The position numbers and the translations under genes are program-made. Of a DNA stretch of 64,000 bases, positions 11,319 through 22,884 are shown one piece after another. This DNA comes from Toxonevra muliebris (Eukaryota; Arthropoda; Insecta; Diptera; Pallopteridae): the NCBI GenBank assembly GCA_963691655.1, contig OY829328.1, forward strand, positions 75,396,400 to 75,460,399, in the 5' to 3' direction. Below the pieces are notes generated by a model that saw nothing but the letters and a program-made list of their open reading frames with translations, did not search any database and was not told the DNA's origin. The first letter of the stretch is position 1. The number at the start of each line of letters is the position of its first letter.

Positions 11319-13012
11319 TCTTTATTTTTATATATATAATCGTAGAGTTTTGTGTGTGTGTAATCGTGTAACTTCTGAACGACTTGACCGATTGAAGTCA
11401 TATTTTCAGAATATATTTTCTTGGGTGGGAGGATGAAACATAGCTATTCATAATGACTTTTAGGAAAGTGGGCGTGGCACCTCCCATACAATCTTAATAG
11501 TTTTTTGGGTATATCTCAAGAACCATTTGCAGCACAGTACAGAAATTTGGTAAAATAACGAGAATTGACAATGCCATGCTACAACAAAAATATGGGTGGG
11601 ATTGACAAAGAGGGTATGGCACCTTCCATATAACCTGAATTTCCATTATGAGATATCTTAAGAAGCATTTATGGTACGGTACTAAAATTTAAATTCATTC
11701 AGTTTGTTGGATTAGTGGGTGTGGCGCCATGCTTCACTTTTAGTTTCTACTACTATTTCAACTACTTTTTTCTACTACTTATAAACTTAATTTTTTGTAC
11801 AATTTCTTATTTTTTACTACTTTTTCAACTAATACTTTCTACTACTATTTTACTACTTTTTTTCTACTACTACTTTCTACTGTCTTTTACCACTTTTTTT
11901 CTACTACTATTTTTTACTATTATTTCTATCACTTTTTCTACTCAATTCTTACTATTTTTGTGCTACCAATTTTAACTATTTTTCTACTACCGTTTTACTA
12001 CTTCTTTACAACAATTTTCTTTTTCCTACTACTATTTTCTTTTATTTTTTTGCTGCTATTTTCTACTACTTTTTCCATTTCTTTTTCTACTATTATTTCA
12101 ACTACTTTATGAAACATCTTGAGACTCTGCCTAACTATCTTAAAATCTAATAGGTGGCGCTGTAAGTTTGTTGGATTAGTAGGTGTTGCACCATGCTCTA
12201 CTTCTATTTTCTACTACTATTTGAATTTCTCTTTTCCTAAATTTTTTTCTTATTTTCGACTACTTTTTTACTACTTTGTCTACTAATACTTTCTACCACT
12301 GTTTTACTATATTCTTCTACAAATTATTATTATTTTCTACTACTTTTTCACAGTTTTTTCTACTACTATTTTTTACTATTATTTCTACTACTATTTCACA
12401 TTCCTTTTTACTACTATGTTTTACTATTTTTCTACTACTTTTTCTGTTGCTTTTTTACTACCATTTCTATCTTTTTTTTACAACGAATCGTAATACTGTT
12501 TTCTATTCCTTTTACTACTACGTTTTCCACTACTATTTCTACTGCTATTTTCTACTTCTATTTTACTGTTTTCATTACTATTTTCTATTACTTTGCGCAT
12601 TCCTTTTTTTCTATTATTTCCACTAATTTAGGAAATATCTCAAGAACCTGCCTAGCTATGTCAAAATCCGATAGGTGGCGCTGTAACAAATTCTATAATA
12701 AATTCTATTTTTATAATACATAAATAGCAAAAGGGTCCATATTTTTAAATAGTTTTTGGAATTAGATATAACTTCTAGAACGGTCTGTGATATTCTTCTG
12801 CAATCTAAATCTTTAAAAAAATGCCAATTTTGATGCCTCATTTTAAAATCTAGAATTTTTACCAAATTCAAGCTGTTTCCTTTAAGCTTGAATTGTCATT
12901 ACCAATGTTCAATTTTAAATACCAAGAAGCTTCATTCTTCTTCATTCCAATAAACCTTAATTTTTCCGCTTCTTCGTAGAAAGGGCAGAACAACGTTTGC
13001 CGGGTCTGCTAG
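11319..13012 (+). mobile_element. Non-autonomous Helitron
   Basis: The element begins TCTTTATTTTTATATATATA and ends ...acgtttgccgggtctgCTAG. It sits between a host A (11318) and T (13013), as expected for rolling-circle Helitrons, which start TC, end CTRR and insert between A and T. A GC-rich 3' end with gcaga/tctgc arms is compatible with the subterminal hairpin. It encodes no Rep/helicase. Inside, a unit beginning agtttgttggattagt (about 11702 and 12167) is duplicated in tandem; each copy carries a long T-rich TACTACTATTTT minisatellite and ends with aggtggcgctgtaa. The frames translated from the minisatellite are artefacts. Confidence 0.75.
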
Positions 13013-15058
13013 TTTCTATATAAACGATTTATCGTTGGAGAAAATAAGAGAATTTTGCAAAAAAGAATAACTTATTGAAAAATGCTTAAAATCCACTACA
13101 GCTCAAAATCACCTAAGTCAATAAGAAATGATTTGTTATTTAATCAAAAAGGGGGTTAAAGGAGGCTGGAGGGGTATTGGATATTTTTTCACCCATTTTT
13201 CATTCGAAATTTACTGTGGAATATGTAAAGACATACAAAAAAAAAAGGAAGAAACTTTGCAATTTTAATGCAATATATTCATGTGTCCCTCTGAAAATGT
13301 TAATCAATTTTTTCAGTTACATAAACAAAACAAAAACTGAAAAAGTTAACCACAATTAACAAAAAACATAATAAATATTTTTATGCACACATGACATATA
13401 TATGGTGCATATGTATATGTGTTCTTGTATGTATGTACATAATTTCTTTATTACCAAAATATCTTAATTCCATGAAATTTAATTACAAAACATGAGCATG
13501 TGTTGCATGTGCTGCACAAAAAAATTTCCAACTCATTTATTTCGAGCCAAAGAAAAAATAACAGCAATAAAAATAATAAAACACAAAAAAAAAAACTTTG
13601 TTTATTTTAGTTGCGGAGGTTGTATATAAATGCAAAATAAAACAAAGCAAAATAAAATAAAAAAAATTAAATATCGCCAAAAAACGAAATAGAAAATAGC
13701 AAAAACCACAAACTTTCCATCAAACTGACAACTTCATCAAACAACTAAATGAGCAAAAACATACACACACAAACAAAGCCACGCCCCTATTTATTGTGCA
13801 TGTGTGTGTATGTGTATAAAAAAGCTGTTGGCTCTTGTGTGTATTATTTGTTTAGGAGCAAATAATGGAAACATTGTGTAAATAATATATAAAATAAAAT
13901 TCATACACAAACGCACACACACACAAGTTTAAACAGACCAAATAATCACACACACACTCTTATATATAAATACTGAAAAACACATCCATATGTGTGCAAT
14001 GCCGTATGCAAACAAATGTCAATGACTTGTCACATTTGGGTATGCAACAAAAGTTAACCATGTTTAATGCCAAAAGCAGCAAAAACAACAACAATAGCAA
14101 CTACAATACCAACGACACAAATACCTAAAAACAACAACACAAATAAATGTAACTGAAACAAAACAAAAAAAAAAAAAAAAACATTGTAAATAAACAACCT
14201 TACGGGAATATTATATTTTGTGGGGTAATCATTCTGAAAGACAAAAAAGAGAGGAGAGTCAAAGTAACAGCACTACAAAGAGAGAGAGAGAGAGTGAGAA
14301 AGCAGATAGAAGTGTAATTTAAAGAGGAGTACAGTAAGAGTACCGAAATCAAAATTTATTACTACTGAAAATTTGTTGCTTTTTTCTCTCTGTGACTGTG
14401 ACATTGATGCAGTACGTGTGGGTGTGTATGTGAGTGTGTGTTCAGATATGAAATACATTCAGATGTGGTCAGAAAATGAAAAAAAATTTACATTTACATA
14501 TATATGTATATATAAAAGTAAATTTAAATACAGAACAACGTAACCTTATGATTTTGTTTTTCTTTTCACATATCACAAAATGAAAGTATGCAGCATCATG
14601 GTGAATCATTGATGAATAATGTATAAATTTTAATTGAAATACAAATTACTGCATTGAGAGCAATTTGAAAGTTGTATATGTTTAATTATGAAGGGTCAAA
14701 ATGATGACAAATTTTAGGTAGAGGTAGAATCAAAAGTATGTCAGCTTTATATGGATATAGGGAAGACGGTTTTTATACTTACATGCATCAACATGGAAGC
14801 AAATATGAAAAATTTGAACACTTTGTCATTTTTATAAAATCAAAAATTCAAAAAAAAAAAAAATATTCGTCTGGAGGCACTCAATTGTAGTCCAAATTCG
14901 AAGTTCTGCCTTAGTGTGCTTTAAGCTCACAAACATAATCAATTACAATCGTTTACTCACGTAGAGTCCAAATTCGAAGTTCTACGAGAGCTTAAACAGT
15001 GAGAATGAAAAAATGAGAGCTCAACGAGAGTTTAGGCAGAGAGCATGAAAAGTGAGAA
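13013..15058. other. Simple-sequence-rich noncoding DNA
   Basis: No gene is supported. The stretch holds many poly(A) runs, CA/TG runs (about 13790-13960), a GA run at about 14278-14296 and a short tandem repeat of gtccaaattcgaagttct near 14890 and 14966. It resembles ordinary fly intron or intergenic sequence. Confidence 0.5.
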
Positions 15059-15066
15059 CATAATAC

Positions 15067-15338
15067 CAGTGTGGCCAACTTTTGTTTTTCAAAATCCGAT
15101 AAAATGAAGAAAGCGTTAAATTTTTTTCCTTATAAAAATGCGAGAAAACTCAATACATTTAAACTTTTTCACTAATACAGGTACACAACTAATACTTTTA
15201 GTCAATAAAAATTTCTTCTATTTTTGGAAGATATTTTAAATTGAAAAAATGCGCTGAGCGCTAAATCACTTTTTTTACGTAATTTAATTTTCAAAAAACA
15301 CTAAAATCAGCGGGAAAAGCTCTGAGTTGGCCACACTG
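15067..15338. mobile_element. 272 bp MITE with 8 bp target duplication (hAT- or P-like)
   Basis: The element starts CAGTGTGGCCAACT and ends AGTTGGCCACACTG, a perfect 14 bp terminal inverted repeat. It is flanked on both sides by the identical 8 bp word cataatac (15059-15066 and 15339-15346). An 8 bp target duplication with CAG...CTG ends fits hAT or P-superfamily transposases. It encodes no protein and must have been moved in trans. Confidence 0.9.
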
Positions 15339-15420
15339 CATAATACCACTACTTATGTATTATTATTATTCATGCCCAGCCGACCAAATCTTCGTAAATT
15401 ATATCGTTTACGAGACTTTG

Positions 15421-15448
15421 GCGATAGTTTTGCGGACAAAACTATCGC
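15421..15448. repeat. Perfect 12 bp stem inverted repeat
   Basis: GCGATAGTTTTG, then cgga, then CAAAACTATCGC. A wider imperfect symmetry surrounds it (tttacgagac on the left, gtctcgttta on the right at about 15507-15517). It may be the centre of a small palindromic element; no function can be assigned. Confidence 0.7.
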
Positions 15449-15691
15449 TATGGATCCGAAAACGATAAGAAAACGAATCATATGTCACTTAGTTTGTGGC
15501 AGTAAGAGTCTCGTTTACGACACTCGCAAAAGATGATATCTATATGATGATATGATGTGATGATATCATCTAATCGGAAAGTATCCAACTTTTAGTACTG
15601 TACGACAAGACTGTTTCGGTAAAAGATTTCTTACTATTGGAGAATTCTATAATTTTCTTGATGGTAAAAATTTTAACTCGCTGTATAATTA

Positions 15692-16370
15692 TTGGGAGTA
15701 TGAATGTATAAACTCAGATTTTTTTTTCGTAATTTGTACATTTATTAAGAAAAAGTGATTATAAATTTATCCTTTAAAGTATTGTCCATAGTTAGCCACA
15801 ACTTTTCCCATCTTTCTGGTAGCATACGGATTCCGCGTCGAAAGAACTCCTCAGCTATCCCCGAATCGACCCATTTTTTGAGTTATTCGAAAGAACGGAA
15901 GTGCTGTTTAGCCAGGCCATGTGTCATCGATCGGAACAAGTGGTAATCAGAAGGAGCAATGTCTGGAGAATACGGCGGGTGGGGTAGCACTTCCCATTTC
16001 AGCGTTTCCAAGTATGTTTTTACTTGCCTTGCAAGATGCGGCCGAGCATTGTCGTGCTGAAGAACAACTTCGTCGTGTCTATTCTCATATTCTGGCCTCT
16101 TATCCTTTAATGCTCGGCTCAAACGCATCAATTGTAGTCGGTAGCGGTCGCCAGTGATCGTTTCATTCGGTTTCAATAGCTCATAATACACGACACCTTT
16201 CATATCCCACCAAAAACACAGCATGAGCTTGGATCCATGGATGTTCGGCTTTGCCGTTGATGTTGATGCATGTCCGGGCTGGTCCCCATGATTTTTTACG
16301 CTTTGGGTTATCGTAACGTATCCACTTTTCATCGCCAGTCACAATACGATGCAGAAAACCCTTTCTTTTC
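15692..16370 (-). mobile_element. Mos1-like mariner, 3' half only (copy A)
   Basis: The frame at 15883-16332 (minus) encodes the catalytic half of a mauritiana-type mariner transposase. It contains QHDNARPH and YSPDIAPSDYHLF with 34 residues between the two aspartates (DD34D). The terminal repeat ttgggagtatgaatgtataa begins at 15692, preceded by a TA target dinucleotide. The N-terminal DNA-binding half is missing: at about 16370 the sequence switches abruptly to the 3' tail of a Tc1-like element. The C terminus is frameshifted after RSFE. Not functional. Confidence 0.9.
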
Positions 16371-16373
16371 TGT

Positions 16374-16492
16374 CACGAATTCATAAATAGTGGTTAGAAC
16401 TATAAAAGTTATATTTTTCTGTAATTTGTAAATTATTGAAATTAAAAATAATTGAATTTTATATATGTTAAGATTTTTTCGGTCTCACTCCT
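16374..16492 (+). mobile_element. Tc1-like transposon copy 3, 3' tail only
   Basis: The stretch from cacgaattcataaatagtgg to tctcactcct matches the stop-codon region, 3' UTR and right terminal repeat of the Tc1-like element at 2641-3559, followed by a TA dinucleotide. Everything upstream is replaced by mariner copy A. Confidence 0.85.
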
Positions 16493-18000
16493 TATATCTT
16501 GAAATTTTAAAATTTACACCAGGGTCAATCTAGTACTTAAGCTTGGATTCTCCACTCCCACCATCGAGTTAAGAGAATCATAATTATTCGAAAGGTTTTC
16601 AAATGAACAAAGCTATGGAATCACAGCCCAATAAAATCCGAAAGTTAAAATAAAAAAACATATTCAAAACTAACACAAATCAACTCCGTTCAAAAGATTT
16701 GCCACAATAATGTTTAATCTTCCAAAGCATTGTAATTAAATTAAGCTGATAAGGGTTAAAGGAAACAACGTAGGTTAAGTAGTAGGGAAAAGCATTTAAA
16801 AATGATATGAGATTAAAATGTAGTTAAAAAAAAAAAATACATGCTTGCATGAATACTACTTCAGGTGTAAAAAAGGACAACATAACTCAATCGGCATGAA
16901 AGTTAATATATTTTTATAAAGACCTTAATACATAATGAATAAAATGTCAACTTAGTGAATGGTGACTTTTCTGAAAAACGAGAAAGGATAAACATTAACA
17001 AAATCATATAGAGGTTGAAACCATATCATTTGGAAATCTCTGGCATATCCCTGCCATCGCTCGCTCTATTTTTGCTTTTCATACCTTCGTATTCTGGCTC
17101 TAGGCTTTTCACGCTTACACTTCTACATATGTGAAAAATGTGAAAAGAAAAATAGTTAATAGAAAATTTTATAGCCATTTGATTTAAGGCAAAACTAAAT
17201 TAAAACAAAATAAAGAGAAATGACAAAAAACAAAGCAAAAAAAAAAACCCTGAAATAAAAAAACCCTACAACTTGAACTGAGTGACTGACATTACACTCG
17301 CAACAACAACAGCAACAACAACAAAAAAAGTAACATTAGAGCTTTTCAAATGTGTCACTTTGTTTGTCATTTAAGCTATTAAACAAGTAGAAAAAAAGAG
17401 CAACTTTGTTGTTGTTTTTGTTGTTGTATCGTTGACCCTTTTTTTTTTTTTTGCACGATGCTCTATTGTGGTCATATACTTTCAATCCCTTTACACTTTT
17501 TTTTGCTCCTTTTTTTTCGAAAAATTCATTGCGAAACATACGACAGCGTCACGGGAACAGTCAGGCAAATGTAGACAAACATAGAGAGAGAAAGAGAGAG
17601 TGAGAGTGAGAGACGGGCAAACAGACAGACATAGAGACCGTGTACAATTTTTCGTATTTTCCCGCAATTTAAAACTACTCTCGAATATATACACATTTAA
17701 ATACATACACACATGCATATACTATATATATTTACCAAGAATGACCACATTTCCGGTCCAACAACAATAGTAGCAGAACAAAAAAAAAAAAATTAAAAAA
17801 TACGTAAAAGAGAAACTTCAAAAATAAAATTACATAAAAAATTTAAATTACAACAACAACAAAAATAGTACTAAAATACAGTGGCAATTGGAATGACAAA
17901 AAGGTTCAATAGAGCGTAGAGAAAAAGAGAGAGAGAGAGAGAGCGCGGATTTCCAATTTCCGTTTTTTTGCTCAATTCAGCCTCCTCAACCCAGTCGGAA
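16493..18000. other. Noncoding, microsatellite-rich stretch
   Basis: No gene is supported. It contains CAACAA runs (17300-17330, 17400-17425), poly(T) at about 17440, GA-rich tracts at 17582-17612 and 17925-17942, and TA-rich stretches. Short open frames have simple-sequence composition. Confidence 0.5.
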
Positions 18001-18004
18001 ATGT

Positions 18005-18160
18005 GAGTAGCTTGCTGGGAAACCTTCTTTCTACAGCTGGGGAAGTCTCAGCGGCCTCCAGGGGTTCTTCGTTTTAAAAAATTTATTTTGTGAACCCTCA
18101 CTACTCAATTCACAGTTCCTTTTAATTAAACATAAATTCATGATTTCTTACAATTTAGGT
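18005..18160 (-). mobile_element. LTR-like repeat fragment, copy 3
   Basis: Read on the minus strand it contains gaacccctggaggccgctga then ccccagctgtagaaa. This corresponds to the 3' end of the repeats at 29719-30215 and 55994-57060 (ctggaggcctctgag..ccccagctacagaaa). It is cut off close to the mariner end at 18178. Confidence 0.55.
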
Positions 18161-18177
18161 TTTAAATAATAATGATA

Positions 18178-19361
18178 TTGGGAGTATGAATGTTTAAACT
18201 CGTATTTTTTCGTAATTTGGACATTTATTGTGAAAAAATGATTATAAATTTTTTCTTTAAAGTATTGTCCATCGTTAGCCACAACCTTTTCCCATCTTTC
18301 TGGTAGCATACGGATTCCGCGTCCAAAAGAACTCCTCATCTTTTGAGGCTATCCACGAATCGACCCATTTTTTTAATTTCTTCGAAAGAACGGAAGTACT
18401 GTTCAGCCAGGCCATGTGTCATCGATTGGAACAAGTGGTAATCAGAAGGAGCAATGTCTGGAGAATACGGCGGGTGGGGTAGCACTTCCCATTTCAGCGT
18501 TTCCAAGTATGTTTTTACTAGCCTTGCAACATGCGGCCGAGCATTGTCGTGCTGAAAAATAACTTCGTCGTGTCTATTCTCATATTCTGGCCTCTTATCC
18601 TTCAATGCTCGGCTCAAACGCATCAATTGTAGTCGGTAGCGGTCGCCAGTGATCGTTTCATTCGGTTTCAACAGCTCCTAATACACGACACCTTTCATAT
18701 CCCACCAAATACACAGCATCTGCTTGGATCCATGGATGTTCGGCTTTGCTGTTGATGTTGATGCATGTCCGGGTGGTCATGATTTTTAAGGCTTTGGGTT
18801 ATCGTAACGTATCCACTTTTCACCGCCAATCACAATACGATGCAGAAACCCCTTTCTGTAGTTCAATCAGCAGTTCACATGTGAAAAATCGTCGTTCAAC
18901 GTCTCTCGGCTTCAATTCGTACGGCACCCAATTTCCTTGCTTTTGAATCATTCCCAATGCTTTTAATCGTTTAGAAATGGTTGATTGATCAACTCCTAAA
19001 GATTCTGCAAGTTCTTGTTGCGTTTGACATGAATCTTCTTCGAGTAATGCCTTCAATTCTTCATCTTCGAACTTTTTCGGGCCGCCTGAACGTTCCCTGT
19101 CTTCAACATCAAAATCAGCACTTTTGAAACGGACATACCACAACTGACACATTCTAACGTTTATAGCACAGTCAGCATAAGCTTCAGTGAGTAAACGATG
19201 TGCTTCAGTTGCGTTTTTCTTCAAATGGAAGAAGCAAATTAAAACTTCCCGCAAATGTTGTTTTGTTGGCACGAAATTCGACATTTTCAGGTATAGTAAA
19301 ACACTTTTGTAAAATTACGAAAATTATTTGACAGACCATATTTGAGCATTTCTACGAGTTT
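18178..19361 (-). mobile_element. Mos1-like mariner, near full length but frameshifted (copy B)
   Basis: Minus-strand frames at 18820-19284 (N terminus, starting MSNFVPTKQHLREVLICFFH, with two helix-turn-helix segments) and 18336-18671 (catalytic half, QHDNARPH..APSDYHLF, DD34D) make up one mauritiana-subfamily mariner. A third frame (18148-18339) carries the C-terminal RGIRMLPERWEKVVANDGQYF. Several frameshifts, and loss of sequence around 18780 where the first catalytic region should be, break the gene. The 3' terminal repeat starts at 18178 after TA; the 5' repeat is eroded, with only acgagttt visible at 19354-19361. Confidence 0.9.
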
Positions 19362-19394
19362 TTTTCCCATAGAACTGTCGAATGTTTGTTGTTA

Positions 19395-20170
19395 GGTCTT
19401 TGCGCCGCGTGGGGCTCGAGAGCTCTCTTTAATTGTTGACCAGAGTCTCTAAGATCTATTTCCACTGCTCTTCAGGTCTTATGCGTCGATTTTCATCCAC
19501 TATTTGTTTAATTTCCCCGTTTAGCGCTTTAATCAGTGAGTCCGCCAGGTTTACTGTTCAAATGGAATTGCTACTGTTGTGAAATTTACCCGAATATAAG
19601 GGATTCTATCGGCGGGAATGCGGCAGGCTTTCGTTGGCTGATGGTGACTGAGCATCTGGCATCTGGCGATAACCTTTACTGTTTGGTTTGTTGTAATTGA
19701 GCTATTTTTTATTCTCAGCCACCAGGAAATCGCTGGGCTTGTCAACAATGATGGTGATCGTCAGGTAGTCTCGGATGTTTGGGGAGCTTCAGCGGTCACC
19801 TGTAATCCTTGTCTGCGACGCTGTGTTTATACAATCTTGACTAGAACTGCCAAGTTGCTCAGTTAGAGATACGCCTCACTGGTCGTTATCTAGACTTGAA
19901 CACCACGCTTCGTGGTGGGCATTGAAATCCACTACTAGTAACCGGTTGCCACCTGTGAGTAGATGAACAATTAATGGTAAGTAGGCGGTACGGCAGCTGC
20001 TTGGAAGTGAACCTCTACGCCGTCTAATCTGGAAACTATATCAATTTGCTCAATAAAGCCATCAGTTTTGGTTCGGTCTGGCAACGCAAGGGGTCTGTGT
20101 TATATATCAAGTCTGAGCACGTTGTAGTTAGCTGAAGATGTCAGTGTAGTTTGCCGCTGACAGCTTTGCT
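19395..20170 (-). mobile_element. LINE endonuclease fragment (Jockey/LOA/R1-type)
   Basis: Reading the minus strand across several frames gives the APE-type endonuclease words AAAVPPTYH, LLVVDFNAHHEAWCSS, INTASQTRITG and, further on, LNGEIKQIVDENRRIRPEEQW. DFNAHH...W is the typical active-site segment of non-LTR retrotransposon endonucleases. Stops and frameshifts interrupt it. It lies between mariner B and the DD37D mariner, and its own ends are not visible. Confidence 0.65.
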
Positions 20171-20231
20171 TCCTGAATTATTGCATTGTGCAATGTTATT
20201 ACGCTTCATGTAGTTAGTGATTTTCGTGATT

Positions 20232-21431
20232 TTACTCCAGAGTCCCCGTTGCAGTATTTTGAAAGTCGACATTGTTGTATGGGCTGCAAGTGGTTGTGAC
20301 TGGTATTGGATGTGTTGCCGCTGCTGTTGTTGTTGTTGACTTTTGCAGAACAGCTGTCGCTGTTTTCTTTACATTATTGTTCCTGCCATCATTGTGGCGC
20401 GGTAGCAATTTTTTGTCGAGGTATTGTGCTCTTCCTCTTTTAGCCTGCACACATGCCTTCAATCGATCCGGAAATCGTAGGACTGTTCGCCGCAGGACTT
20501 CCTGATCAATTTCAGTCCAGGCTTTCTCTAATGAATTTGTCAGCGACTCCAGACTGTGGTGTTGAGATGCACAAGCCTTACTCTCTAAAATACTCCAAAT
20601 AGAGTAGTCCATTGGATTCAAGTCTGGGGAGTATGGTGGCCATTCTTGAGATGTTATGAATCCAGAAAAATTGTCGTTTATCCATGTTTTCGTTAATCTT
20701 GCCATGTGGGAAGGTGCAGAATCTTGCTGGAAAGTCCAGTTTTCATTTCCAAATGTATCTTGGGCCCAGGGAAGAACATGTTCATTTAAAATGCTCCGAT
20801 AAACAACCTGGTCAATTTTAACACCCTCTTCAACGAATATTAGAGGGGTTCTGGCATTAGCGGAAACTCTAGCCCATACCATAACGGAAGCTGGCTTTTG
20901 AACTCGGCCAACAGTCCTATTTTGTTGCGATGATGATGTTAGCCACATTCGGTCATTTTGCGCATTGAAATGTTGTTCAACCGTGAAAATTTTTTCATCT
21001 GTAAACAAGATATTTTCAACAGTTTTTAACACGGAGGAGCGTAGCAACGCCTTGCATCTTTGCAGTCGCAAATCTTTCTTTTTTTGTGTCAGATCTTGAG
21101 CTTTTCGGTGCTTGTACGGCTTAAGATTAAGCTTTGATTTTGCAATGATTCGCACTGTTTCACGGTTTACTCCCACTTCCTTAGCGATTTTTCTCATTGA
21201 GCGCCTTGGATTTCGCTTGATTCGTTTACGAATTTTTTCTGTTAAACCAGTAGTGGCAACTGTTGAAAATTTTTCCCGGTCTCTATCTCCAAAACCCCCA
21301 GTTTCATTATATCGAATAATAGCTCGGTCTACCGTACGACTTGACAAATTTAAAGCCTTTGCAATTTGACGGCTACTATAATTTGCCAAATGAAATTTCA
21401 TAATTTCACGACGAATATTTTCCTTGTCCAT
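20232..21431 (-). CDS. DD37D mariner (maT-like) transposase, uninterrupted
   Basis: A single frame of 399 codons encodes a cut-and-paste transposase. Residues 1-110 contain paired helix-turn-helix segments (YSSRQIAKALNLSSRTVDRAI and RSMRKIAKEVGVNRETVRII). The catalytic triad is D145 (FTDEKIF), D237 (QQDSAPSH) and D275 (NPMDYS). Exactly 37 residues lie between the second and third D, the DD37D signature of maT-type mariners. I chose the Met at 21431 because the upstream MALLLISFEF extension looks like translated leader. The tail after about residue 330 (KKTATAVLQKSTTTTAAA...) is rich in T/A/N and probably reads through into flanking DNA, so the native C terminus may be lost. It is the only transposase in the window with all catalytic residues in one frame. 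Confidence 0.85.
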   Translation of the reverse strand: MDKENIRREIMKFHLANYSSRQIAKALNLSSRTVDRAIIRYNETGGFGDRDREKFSTVATTGLTEKIRKRIKRNPRRSMRKIAKEVGVNRETVRIIAKSKLNLKPYKHRKAQDLTQKKKDLRLQRCKALLRSSVLKTVENILFTDEKIFTVEQHFNAQNDRMWLTSSSQQNRTVGRVQKPASVMVWARVSANARTPLIFVEEGVKIDQVVYRSILNEHVLPWAQDTFGNENWTFQQDSAPSHMARLTKTWINDNFSGFITSQEWPPYSPDLNPMDYSIWSILESKACASQHHSLESLTNSLEKAWTEIDQEVLRRTVLRFPDRLKACVQAKRGRAQYLDKKLLPRHNDGRNNNVKKTATAVLQKSTTTTAAATHPIPVTTTCSPYNNVDFQNTATGTLE

Positions 21432-21586
21432 TTTTATGGAAATTTCAAAATGTAATAACAAAAATTCAAATGAAATTAAAAGCAAAGCCAATGATGAATG
21501 AATTTGCTTTTTAAATTAAAGTAACGGTAAATAGCAAAGCTTGCTGCAGAGTATTAAACTTGCGTCACTTTACAATTGTCACCCTG
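20232..21586 (-). mobile_element. maT-type mariner element, one terminal repeat visible
   Basis: The 5' end (minus strand) is CAGGGTGACAATTGTAAAGT, ending at 21586 and followed by TATA, where the TA target duplication would be. I could not find the matching repeat downstream of the transposase (20000-20420), so the 3' end appears truncated and self-mobilisation is unlikely. Confidence 0.65.
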
Positions 21587-21599
21587 TATAAATATCTCC

Positions 21600-22880
21600 A
21601 GATGCGAATGTTTTGGGCTTGTCGAGAATATGCCAGAACGCGCCCTAAATATTTCATACAAAAATTTGTAACCGATTCAATAAAGTAATGAGAAGAACTA
21701 AGTACTTAGGTAAATTCCAACTGGGTTAATTCTTTTCATTATTTTTCTCTCACACACTTTTGCACACTTTCTCTCCGCCGCTCTTTTATAGTTGAGAGTA
21801 TAAAGTGTGTTTGTGTGTGTGAGTTTATATGTAGATAGCGGAATGGGATAGCGAAATAAATGAAAATTGCTTTAACGGAAATAAATCACTAGGAAATTTT
21901 CAGCGGTCAGTATATCTCAGTGGGTATAAATCAGCGCGTGAACAGACGTGTACATACATGTTTTTTTTTGTTTTTGTTTTATGTCGTTTCACGCTCATGC
22001 CTGCTATTCAAAAATAAAAAATTTCCACTATATATTTGGAAGAAAACAAAATACATTTTAGTGTTATTTGTTTAAATAGAAATTGGTAGAAATTGTCAAA
22101 TGACACATTTGTTTCCTACATCAAAGCAAGCGATTTTTTTTTATTCTGGGGTTACCAGGGAATTTTAATTTTAGAGCGGCATGTGATTTTAAAATGCTAT
22201 TTTACTTATTCCTTTGCTATACAAATCGGAAAACAAAATTTTGGAAAACAAAATGAAATAAAATTAAATCAAGCAACGTACTACAAGTAATCACAAAAGG
22301 AATCCAGTGATATTAACCAAGTTAGCCAAGCAAATCAACTCACATTTTCTACACAACTATTTATAAATCGATGAAGTTCTTATATCTCAACTACAAATTT
22401 AAATCAACTTAACTACATATTTATGTATGTACATAGTAACAATTTGTTTTATATTGAGACTCTTCTGACATACATACCAACTATTTACAATCAACAATAA
22501 TCAACGTAAAGTTGTCATACAATTTTATTAACTTTGTTCAAACATAAACTTTGAATTCATTTATAAACATCTGTACACAAATATAAATCCATGTGCATAT
22601 GTATGTAGAACATACAAACTATACATTTACATTTACATATATATTTATTGAATGAATGAAATTACTAAAACACAAATGCAATTTTATTGTTCTGCATAAA
22701 CATTTAAAGAATTGTGTCTTAATTGCCGATAAAATTCAATGAACCAAAGAGAACAATCGAATCAATATCCTAGTAGCAACTCTAGAGATCGTTGAAAGAG
22801 TTTACATATTGAATGAAATTTATTCTCATTCAATGATAACCAACGGGGGACAAGGGCTGGTGAAGCGTCTTGAATAGCCT
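21600..22880. other. AT-rich noncoding stretch
   Basis: Contains TG/CA runs around 21750-21830 and many short direct words. Nothing codes for a recognisable protein. The right edge grades into the 3' end of the minus-strand LINE. Confidence 0.45.
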
Positions 22881-22884
22881 CTCC

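Noticed and set aside
11715..12626. F/Y/L-rich open frames that look like membrane proteins
   Set aside because: They are translations of the TACTACTATTTT minisatellite inside the Helitron.
21432..21491. 20-residue hydrophobic extension before the DD37D transposase start
   Set aside because: Transposases of this type start directly before the first helix-turn-helix; the extension looks like leader DNA read in frame.
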